NCBI GenBank assembly: GCA_000697055.1
Contig: JNDT01002338.1
Coordinates: forward strand, 1 to 64,000
Direction of reading: 5' to 3'
From: Saksenaea vasiformis B4078
Taxonomy: Eukaryota > Mucoromycota > Mucoromycetes > Mucorales > Saksenaeaceae
Length of the DNA stretch: 64,000 nt
Each line of letters begins with the position of its first letter. Position 1 is the stretch's first letter. A model generated the notes under the pieces. That model had not been told where the DNA came from. It saw only the letters and a list, made by a program, of their open reading frames with translations, and searched no databases. Positions 55,530 through 64,000 of the stretch are shown here, one piece after another. Both the position numbers and the translations under genes were made by a program.

Positions 55530-57968
55530 TTAGAATTCGGGGAAACGGTCTTCAAAGGTGGGGTCTGTATCCGGAGCCTGTGCGAGGGCAATTTCAAACG
55601 AAAGATCTTGAATGAATGCCTTGAGGTCTTCAGCGACGGATGCACCGTGTTCAAAGCGGTTCCTTTCCTCAATTTTCTTTTGGTCTGTTTCATGCTTTCT
55701 AATGTCCAATCCAATCATACTGATTTCCATACGGATTGCGTTGACAGCATCATCGATATCCCGCAAAGATTCGTCAACTGTATCCGCGTAGTTTATGAAA
55801 TCTGCACGTTCCTCCTCAATCTTGCGACATTCGCCTGAAATGTCCACCGAACTTGTCTTGCCTGTAATCTTCCCCATGCGTGCAGCAACCATTGCCTTGG
55901 CCTTTGCACGAATCCGATCACTCTCTGTAATCTCACCGTTTGGCCCTGTACCAACAATGTCCAGCGCAGGCGATGAAGTATTTGACGACTTTGCCGCTTT
56001 ATCCTTAACCAGTTGAGTCTTCTTCTCTGCCAAGTCATTCTCTGTTTCCTTCAGCTGTCGTATCAATCCTCGCAGAGTATCCGACAACAAATACTGGATC
56101 TCAGACTCCAGTGATTTTTCCTGCTGTGCAAGATCGGAAAGCTCATTGGTTTTCTGGATGTACTCCTCCCATAGCTGGCTAGCATTGGCATGCGTCGAGT
56201 TGTTGATTTCCCCTTGCAACTGTCTAACTTTTTCTTTTATATCATCAATATCCTTCCGTTCGGTGTAGGAAAGTTCTTTATAGGTCTTTGGCGTTCTATG
56301 TGTTGCTTCATATTCGAGTTTCTTGATGAGTTCCTTTTTTTCCGCTATCTGCTTTCGAAGATCAGATACCCTTGTCGCCTTTCCTCGATATTCGTAGCTA
56401 GATATTGTAAGTGATCGTGAAGCAGAAGGCGAGGGTGAATCATCACGAATCTGTCCCCATCGACTTCTATCTGGCCCCATTCTTCGAGCGCTTGACACGT
56501 AACCTACGTCTGCATTGTTCTCTTCTGGCTTCTCCTTTGCGTTGCGAGATGGGCTAACGGAACGAGCCCTCTGTGGTGTTCGGCTGGGCGGAGATAGCAG
56601 GGATGGTGACGACGCGCTGAAGTTGGATATATTCCGTTTTCTAGCAATGCCTTGAAGAATCGACTGCTTTAACGCAGTAACGCTCTCTTTCAATTCACGC
56701 GTTGAAGGGGGCACAAGTTCGGGTGGTAATGTGGTTGGGACGTCGTAGCCATTTAGTTTGCGGTAAATGAGATGCATTGCAACAGAAAATTCATCAACGT
56801 TGAGCTTTCCTTGATTGTTTGGATCCGCCAAATTCCTGAGGATAGCCGATAAGTTGATAATGAACCAGAAAAGAGATAGTTACCAAATCTGCATCAGAAC
56901 GTTTTGTGGAAGGCCTGATTGTGTAAATATCTCCTTTGCCTTATCTCCCGTCAGAAATCCTTTATTTTCCGTATCCCATGCTGTAAAGATCTTCTTGTAC
57001 CGTTTCCTCTCTTCTGTCGTCACAGCCCAAGGGATTTTGACGCCGCTCGACATGCTCTGAAATTGAGTATTTGAGTGAAAAGTTGAAGATCCTTGTGGCA
57101 TCATTCGATTTGTAAAATCCAAATTGTTTCCGTACATTCCTGTAGGCATCGGCACGCTCTGTCCCGAGCTTACAGTGGCACCGGTCATCAGAGGTACCTG
57201 CAACCCAGTCGTAGTCGATTGCTGATACCCAGTCGTTTGGCTTGGAAGGGACTGAGTACCCGAGGTTGAGTTGATTACAGATAGCGATAATGATCGATGA
57301 GGCGCTCCTGTTGCTGTGGGTTGCTGGAACATTGGTATGGACCCTGTCTGCTGAGACGCCACTCCTCCCGAAGACTGGATCATTGCTGCTGCATTCTGGA
57401 TTTCGTTGCGTATCGCGTCGGGTAATGTCTGAGGAATATCCCTACCGGTCATTTTCATGGATGTGAGATACATGGCCAAAGCAAATTCAGGAAACGTAAG
57501 TTGCGGCATTTTGGTAACATTGGAAAGATCCCTTTATCATCGTTTAATAGACTTTAGATCGAAATCTCTTTAACAAAGTATAGATACCATATTTGCGCCA
57601 GAGCGGCATCTCCGAGATTGGACCGGGAAAGCACGTCTTTGGCTGCTGTCGCTGTCATGTGTAATAAAAGGCTAAGTTTCCCTAGTCAAACTCTAGCTCA
57701 AAACATACCAGTCAAATATTTGTTATCTGTAGACGCTTGAGCGAAAATCGATTCATATCTATTCTGATCCGCTTGTGCGAGAAAGCTCAGTCGAATACCT
57801 ACAATAGACATGAAACAAATGAGCATCTCTTGGACAAATGACGGGCGCAGGTTAGAACATGACAGGTAGCCCTGCTTAACTGAGCCAAGGCTTGGGGTCC
57901 ATCAGATGATATCGAGATGACCCGCTATGCTACGTGAATTATAGCCTACCAGTTGATGGACTCGCCAT
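55530..57968 (-). CDS. PAN1: EH-domain endocytic scaffold, Pan1-like
   Basis: Pan1 links endocytic adaptors to Arp2/3-driven actin at cortical patches. Exons 57950-57968, 57709-57798, 57588-57651, 56884-57531 and 55530-56835 give 708 aa. The first EH domain (about 8-105) includes LSFLAQADQNRYESIF, AAKDVLSRSNLGDAALAQIW and FPEFALAMYLTSMKMTGRDI. The second (about 190-285) includes IPWAVTTEERKRYKKIF, GLPQNVLMQIWNLADPNNQG and FSVAMHLIYRKLNGYDVP. A Ser/Pro/Arg linker and a long coiled coil (about 390-520) follow. The protein ends near DPTFEDRFPEF without the proline-rich and WH2/acidic tail that makes yeast Pan1 about 1,480 aa. It could therefore be a short Pan1 form or an Eps15-like relative. The symbol is by best resemblance. 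Confidence 0.82.
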
Positions 57969-58080
57969 GCCTTCCGTCAACGTTGACCTTTTAGATTGCA
58001 CTGGGTAAGAAAGATGCGCAAAGTACAAAAACGTGCGCGGAGTGTCAAATTGATTTCCTAGATGAGGGGGGACTGCGGGG
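57969..58080. promoter_or_regulatory. Bidirectional promoter between PAN1-like and OCT1
   Basis: Only 112 bp separate the two divergent start codons. The spacer contains GTCAACGTTGAC-like and CGCGC sequence but no clear TATA box, so both genes probably share a TATA-less promoter. The 5' UTRs may overlap. Confidence 0.55.
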
Positions 58081-60599
58081 ATGGACCCTTCACGAGCAGA
58101 AAGAGCCATGTCGCTACAGATCCTAGGTGCCGCATCGCAAAAGTGCACATACTGTGCTACGCGAAGCGTATTGGCCCGCTTTGCTCCACGACTTCTTCAG
58201 CGTGCGATTTCAACAGTTCACTCTCAAACATCAGTCAACCCAGCTAGCCCAACAAGTACTTCGAATGACGATTATTTACGATTGCTTTTCGATGATAAAA
58301 ATGTTTGGAAGCAGTACTGCGAGTCAAACCTGATTGTGGACCAGATCAGCGTCCCTTTTTATAAGAAGAACGATAGCAACAAGGCTGGGTTGTTTCAGAA
58401 CCCTAATTTCGTAGACGCTGAAGGTTTCGATTACGCTGCAAAGCAGGCGATACAGAGGGCACAGGTCATAGTAGAAAGAATCTGCAGAGCGCCAGAAAAC
58501 GGTGTCGAGGAAATGCGGAAAGTTGTAAAGAATCTTGATCGTTTATCCGACACGCTCTGTAGTGTCATTGATATGGCCGAGCTCATCCGTAACGCGCATC
58601 CGAACACAGAAATTATGGAAGCTGCCAACAAGACGTATGCAGATCTATGTTCCTATATGAATACACTGAATACAGATACCCGGATACATATGGTAAGGTG
58701 ATTTGGAGATAGGAATAAAACGTTAATATTTGCGATAGGTTCTGTCTCAAGTTTTGGGAAACAAGGATATTGTTTCCAGCTTCACCGCGGATGAAGATGC
58801 TGCAGCTATCGTGTTTTTGCGCGATTTTGAGAAATCTGGTATTCATCTTCCTGACGATCAACGTGCCGAATTTGTTGGACTTTCTGACCGTATTATTCTT
58901 CTCGGCCGAGAATTTATACAACGGGATCCACGTTCAATTGATCAAATTAAAATTCGAAAATCCTCTTTGCGCGGAATTGTGCAAGGTGTTTCAAGATCCA
59001 ACGGGAAAAAGGATGATTATGCGGTTATCCCTACTGACTCTTCGAGTTGTCAAGTCATTCTGAAATATGCCCACGACGAGCAGGTTCGTAAGCAGGTCTA
59101 TGAAGCTGTTAATTCTGCCAGCAAAGAGAGTATCTTGATTCTGGAAGAACTCATGCGCACACGCGCGCAATTGGCCAGACTTGTGGGAAAGCACTCTTTT
59201 GCTGAATTACAACTTCAGGATAAAATGGCTAAAAACCCTCGTGAGTCTTTCTTCCCGTTAATTATCACGACTGATGCATTTGAAAAATTTACTAGAAAAT
59301 GTTGATGCTTTCTTGCAGACGCTTCTGCAGCATCAGAAACCTGCTGCAGATAGAGACGTTTTATTATTGCAAAAGGCAATGCAAAAGACACAGAGAACTT
59401 CTTCTCTACCTCAAGTGAATGCTTGGGATCGTGATTACTATATGCAGATTTATAATGCATCTGAGCCGGTTTCGCATCGTGCACCATCTCCCTATTTCAC
59501 TGTGGGATCGGTGATACAGGGTCTTTCTGCTCTTTTTAAAAATCTGTACGGTGTACAGTTTGAGCCGGCACACCTACAGCAAGGAGAGGCTTGGCATGAG
59601 GAGGTTCGAAAATTGAACGTGATCTGTGAACGGGAAGGGAAGATCGGTACTATCTACTGCGATCTGTTTGATCGCGCTGGAAAAACCACAAACGCAGCAC
59701 ACTATACAGTGCGTACGTCTCGACGGGTTGACGACGACGATGAAGAAAATGACATCCGTTACGCATTTCCACAACAAGACGTATCGGCGGTCAACTTCCT
59801 GCCTCCAGCAGTGCATTCATCGGATATTATTCGCGGGCGTGAAGGTCGTTTCCAGCTCCCTGTGATCGTATTGACGTGCGATTTTACACGTGGTAACAAT
59901 GGACGTTCTTTGCTTTCTATGTTCGAGGTAGAGACCTTGTTCCATGAAATGGGTCACGCGATGCACTCCATGCTTGGCCGTACTGATTTTCACAACGTGG
60001 CTGGAACTCGGTGTGCAACTGACTTTGTGGAGCTGCCGTCTATCTTAATGGAGCATTTTGTATGGCATCCAAAGGTGATTCCCCTCTTCGCGAAGAACCA
60101 TATCACAGGAGAATCACTGTCGCCAGAGGCTGTCCAAGCCTATTTACAACAGAAACGCCGTTTCAGTGCCATCGAAGTCAACAGTCAGATCTTGATGGCG
60201 ATGCTAGACCAACAGTATCATTCACCAAGAGCTGCGGATCCTAGATTTTCAAGTGCTGCTACGTGGTATTCTATTCAAGATAGCGTGGGGTTGTTCCCAA
60301 GCGTACCTGGTACAATGTGGCCGGTGCAATTTGGTCATTTGTTTGGCTACGGAGCAGGATACTACTCCTACCTTTTCGACCGTACCCTTGCTCGGCGTAT
60401 TTGGGAGAAATGCTTCGAAAAGAACCCTCTAGATCAAGAAAGAGGCCTAGCGTTCAGAGACAGTCTATTGAAATGGGGTGGCGCGCGTGATCCGTGGAAA
60501 TGTGTAGCAGAAGTCTTGGGCGGCGAAGATGGCGAACGGATAGCAGAGGGTGACGAAGACGCTATGAGAGCTGTTGGGGATTGGGGAATTGACGTGTAA
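58081..60599 (+). CDS. OCT1: Mitochondrial intermediate peptidase (M3 family)
   Basis: Oct1/MIP removes an octapeptide from imported mitochondrial precursors after the first processing step. Exons 58081-58692, 58739-59240 and 59296-60599 give 805 aa. The zinc site FHEMGHAMHS (HExxH at about 589-593) lies in the expected C-terminal catalytic part, with the downstream ELPSILMEHF block supplying the third ligand region. YEAVNSASKESILILEELMR, LVGKHSFAELQLQDKMAKNP and AWDRDYYM are also typical. The N-terminus is Arg and Ser-rich (RSVLARFAPRLLQRAIS), fitting a mitochondrial presequence. A second in-frame ATG at 58108 could be the real start. Intact. Confidence 0.95.
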
Positions 60600-61049
60600 A
60601 TATCGTAAAAACTGCGGTGACTTGAGACTTGCGGTTTGGTTATCTGTGATGTTCCCCAAGTGTGGAATGAAACACAAAGAAGCAGTATAGAGGTTGAATA
60701 TTTAAAAAGAATACATTAAATATGCATTGGACGTCCTTTTTTGTTAAGCACAATCCAGTGTAAATAACACAGTTGTTATTCTTTCTTTATACTGTTTATT
60801 GAAGCACTTTTTACACTACACTAAATAAATCTTGCGTCTCTGAAGAGACGTACTTTGAGTGTGGGCATAAAGCACCAACACGACCAAGACGGTACGGGAC
60901 GGTGGTCATGCAGCCTAAACGGCATACACAAAAACATGCTTGATCCTGGTTATGTAATAAATGGTTGAGATCCGTACCGGGGATGTCTGTACCAACAGAG
61001 CCAAAGAAAAAAGAAAAAGGAAAAAGAAGTGCTCCCTTTAAATATGCAT
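60600..61049. other. 3' flank of OCT1
   Basis: A+T-rich and without coding signal. A minus-strand ORF at 60811-61071 has no motif. Confidence 0.45.
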
Positions 61050-61440
61050 CACTTTCCGTTATCTGAGACACCCTCTTTGTGTGAGATAAAAGGAACCTAT
61101 CTTCAACATACCTTTTTCATAAGACCACGGAATCATGTTTCTGATACACCGTTTGTATGAGTCAAGCGAACCCGGCCACTGATTCATTTTTTGCATCAGA
61201 CGATGGTACCCTATCACCGACCCGCCTTTTGCGTGACATAAAGAACCATACCTTTCACATACCCTTTGTATGAAATAAACAAAATCCGATCACTGACACG
61301 CCTTTTGCATGAGACAAAGAACCACTATCTTTAACACGAGATAATCGAGCCCTAACTTTAACACATCCTTGCACGAGACAATGAAACCCAGTCTCTGATA
61401 CATCTTTTGTGTTAGATAATGGGAAACTATCAACAGCACA
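61050..61440. repeat. Degenerate minisatellite, unit about 38 bp, about 10 copies
   Basis: Successive blocks start with TTTTGCATGAGACAAAGAAC-like sequence and end with CTGACACACC-like sequence. Block starts lie near 61073, 61113, 61151, 61189, 61227, 61264, 61303, 61338, 61369 and 61404, with a partial copy before the first. Units are 31-40 bp and share about 60-75% identity by eye. The array lies between the 3' ends of two convergent genes. It has no open frame running through it and no flanking terminal repeats that I can see. Confidence 0.8.
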
Positions 61441-61815
61441 TACGCAACATGGAAGAGTATGACACGCAAATCATAGGATTGGATGAACGTAGAAAAACAT
61501 ACTTCAAAGCGCAGAGTTCATCTGGAAGTAACACCGAATAATTTCAAATAGACGCAAAGTCATGGGAAGTATCATGTAGTTACCACATATAGAATCCCTA
61601 GATGTATTACTAGAACTATGTTTCACCGAGATGTACAATCTCTTTCAGGTACAATGGCGCGCCTTTAAGCTAATTACAGCTATGCAACTTCATTTTCTTC
61701 ATCATGCGCTTTCAGAAGAGGCACTCCTACAGCTGCCTGTTCCGCTGGGAACATGAATATACGTTGTCCTTCAAAAATCTATATAGTTTGTCGCAGGGGC
61801 ATTTAGCTTTTTGCT
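61441..61815. other. 3' flank of the second sugar porter
   Basis: No gene or repeat seen. It probably contains the polyadenylation region of the minus-strand transporter. Confidence 0.45.
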
Positions 61816-63782
61816 TCACGAACGTAGAATATGACGGACCTGATCCATTTCTTCGAGAGATCTACCTCGCGTCTCGGGCACAAATAGGAAGGTGTAGAGA
61901 GCCATCAATACGGCACATGTACCAAAAACGAAATAGGTGCCCGATTGAATGTCGGAAATCATGATAGGTGTCAATTTTGCAATGATCGTGTTCATTACCC
62001 AGTTGCTTGCTTATCTTTGGGATTGAGCTAAACCATAAATGGGATAGCTCTAGTCATACCTGTTGTCATTGATATGCATATGGCGCGGATCCTTGTAGGA
62101 AATATTTCGGAGCAAACAATCCCTATTCATGTCATTGAGCTTGGAGTCACATTTACTTAAAATAAGAACGTACACGGAATCGGTCCCCAAGAGAACTCGC
62201 ATCATTGTTAATAGTCATTACCCTGCAATAGACTAAAATATCCTTACCTCGAAACTAGAACGAAGGGATAAACATTAATAACATAACGACATGACAAAAT
62301 TTTCTCTAACCCCATCGCAAATAGATAAATCATAGCAAATGCAACATATCCTTTAGCGTCTGCCCCTTTTCCGGGCTCGATTTTCAGAACCATTGCCCCC
62401 AAAATATAAAAACTGTTATTTTTTAATAAGAGGGCGCGTGTTAATCCAACGATTACCTTATCATCATAATTATTGCACCAATGATCAATGTTCGACGTCT
62501 CCCCAATCGCGTATCCACTGTGAGAAACGAGATGATAACAAAGATAACCTTGGCGGTACCTTTATTTGCAACGTCAGGTCAGCTCCACTACGATAAGGAT
62601 AACAACGCATATTCTCACCATATAAACCAGTAGCCAATATATGTGTCTCATTGTTGCCGATACCAATTGAACGAAAGATGTCGGGGGCATAGTAATTCTT
62701 GGCAACGAAAAGATAAAAAATGAAATGGTGATAGACAAAGCGAAACTTACGATTGCATTGACACCAGTCCATTGCTGGAACACCTGAAGCATGATACCTA
62801 TCGATAGGCGATGAAGATTTTTAGTCTCCAGTATCGCGAACCATTTCTCCGATTGCTGTTCACGTTCTTCCACTATGGCTTGAAGGATTTCATGCAGTTC
62901 GGCGACAATATATGGATGGTCCTCAGGCAAGCCACGTAATCGAACTAACGCCTTCTTCATTTCCACCGTTCGATCTCTGATAACGGTGGTCGGTAACCAT
63001 ACATTATTCGTGCTTTCATACCTGTATGCCAGCCATCGCAGTGATTCCGGTAAGAACAGCATACCAATGGCAAGAAGTCCTCCAGGGATTATAGCGATTC
63101 CCAAAGGTACTTGCCACTGCTTTTCACTTGGAGGAAGATAGCGGAGACAGATGTAATCGACCCTGACAACTATTGTTCAGTCATTTGTCGTTCCAAACCT
63201 GTTCATACCAGTAGGAAACCATAATGCCCAACACAACTAAAAATTGCCACAAAATTCCCAACCTGCCTCTCAGTTCTTTGGGTGCGATCTCGGCCACATA
63301 CATCGGAACAAGCATCGAACAGGCACCAATGCCAACTGAGGTTAAATTATGTGGATTAACTAGCCAATGCGGTGACGCTGGATATATACTTACACCCTGC
63401 GACAAATCGGCCTGCCATCATGGTGGCTACGTTCGGGGCTGCTGTTTGCAGTGTGGTGCCAATAGTGAAAATGACAGCACTTAAAATAATAGCTGGCTTA
63501 CGACCAAACGGGCCTTTGCAGAGTTAGCTTCCAGTCAAGTCTCTTAAATCGTTCTTTACCAGTAAAGAAGTTAATAAGAACGGCACCAACACAACAACCC
63601 GCCTGTAATAGCGAAACGATATCACCTTTAGTCGTTGCAACATGGCTCGGGTCACCCTGTAGCCCAAAATAGGAGGCAAACGTTGGCATCGCCAGGACTC
63701 CGGAAATAACACCGGTATCATACCCAAATAAGAACCCCCCAACGCAAGAGATAGCTGTTGCGGTAATCACCGTATGTTTCAT
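61816..63782 (-). CDS. Sugar porter (hexose/quinate-type MFS transporter) with microexons
   Basis: Eleven exons are read: 63560-63782, 63394-63513, 63209-63335, 62751-63162, 62619-62697, 62457-62559, 62311-62412, 62248-62254 (7 nt), 62174-62195 (22 nt), 62060-62122 and 61816-62009. They sum to 483 aa in one frame. Signatures are GGFLFGYDTGVISG (TM1), NFFTGPFGRKPAI, VPMYVAEIAPKELRGRLG, PESLRWLAYR, LQVFQQWTGVNAINYYAP (TM7), DTRLGRRRTL, FSWGPIPWIVCSEIFPTRIR (TM10) and VPETRGRSLEEMD near the end. The 7-nt exon is needed to read MGFEFSWGPIPW; skipping it breaks the frame. The ATG at 63782 lies just before TM1 and gives a very short N-terminus. Its resemblance to the 23.6-kb porter is only family-level, so it is not a recent duplicate. 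Substrate unknown. Confidence 0.9.
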
Positions 63783-64000
63783 ATCGAACGGAGTATGAGC
63801 GCGAAGGAGAAGAAGAAGTAAAAGAAAGAGAAAAACAATCCTTCCAAATTAGTGCATTAAAAATTAAACTTTAGAAAAAGGGCATGCATGCAGCTCAGAT
63901 ATGCACGGACACTTTGCGCTTTTTATTTGCCTAGACTACATTTACGATACAACAAATGGGTGAATAAGCATGGACATTACATAGAATGGTCTCAAAACAC
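63783..64000. other. Upstream region of the second sugar porter
   Basis: Promoter side of the minus-strand transporter gene, with a purine-rich stretch (63797-63836) that reads CT-rich on the transcribed side just before the ATG, as in other genes of this window. Sequence ends before any other gene. Confidence 0.45.

Noticed and set aside
61050..61440. CRISPR-like array
   Set aside because: The whole 38-bp period is diverged repeat; there are no identical repeats separated by unique spacers, and the genome is eukaryotic.

Overview
The window looks like nuclear DNA of an early-diverging fungus, most likely a Mucoromycota (Mucorales-type) species. The genes are eukaryotic and intron-dense. Almost every intron is about 40-60 nt with GT..AG ends, and intergenic DNA is A+T-rich with long T tracts. 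The gene set is fungal: RIT1, PAN1, ABD1, OCT1, a SulP permease, sugar porters and a fungal DUF2433-type protein. It also includes families that ascomycete yeasts mostly lack or have reduced, namely a CSL transcription factor, a DENND11-like protein and a Fanzor nuclease relic. No bacterial-style operon, rRNA, tRNA or CRISPR array was seen. The phylum assignment is inference.

Layout. 1-1.2 kb: truncated, nonsense-mutated Fanzor relic and a palindromic MITE. 1.5-3.4 kb: RIT1 (+). 3.6-4.7 kb: unresolved coding traces. 5.4-6.4 kb: orphan fungal protein (+), convergent with a DENND11-like gene (-, to 8.8 kb). 8.8-11.0 kb: empty or decayed. 11.0-12.4 kb: EF-hand protein. 13.4-14.1 kb: RPL12. 14.3-15.7 kb: PIG3-type quinone oxidoreductase (-). 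15.7-23.6 kb: gene-poor, with a purine-strand repeat tract and a few doubtful small ORFs. 23.6-25.2 kb: sugar porter. 25.7-28.3 kb: Sec7-PH ARF exchange factor. 29.1-31.1 kb: CSL factor. 31.1-33.6 kb: gene-poor, with a GC-rich patch. 33.6-34.7 kb: tail-anchored coiled-coil protein. 36.3-37.1 kb: RPL6. 38.1-40.5 kb: phosphoesterase-like/RRM fusion. 41.0-42.2 kb: cap methyltransferase (-). 42.2-46.3 kb: gene-poor. 46.3-46.8 kb: secreted, probably GPI-anchored protein (-). 47.6-50.0 kb: sulfate permease (-). 51.0-52.7 kb: ADHFE1-type dehydrogenase (-). 54.3-55.4 kb: PPR-like protein. 55.5-58.0 kb: PAN1-like EH protein (-), head to head with the mitochondrial peptidase OCT1 (58.1-60.6 kb). 61.05-61.44 kb: 38-bp minisatellite. 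61.8-63.8 kb: second sugar porter (-), whose gene contains a 7-nt exon.

The genes form no single pathway; this is ordinary mixed fungal chromosome. Themes recur: translation (RPL12, RPL6, RIT1, cap methyltransferase), mitochondria (OCT1, ADHFE1-like, PPR-like), endocytosis and membrane traffic (PAN1, Sec7-PH, DENND11), and solute uptake (two sugar porters, sulfate permease). Exon structures were worked out by hand from splice consensus, frame and remembered family conservation. For each spliced gene the exon lengths sum to a whole number of codons. The least ordinary items are the Fanzor relic with one in-frame stop, the palindromic MITE, the 7-nt microexon, the 38-bp minisatellite, and the phosphoesterase-RRM-RGG fusion.
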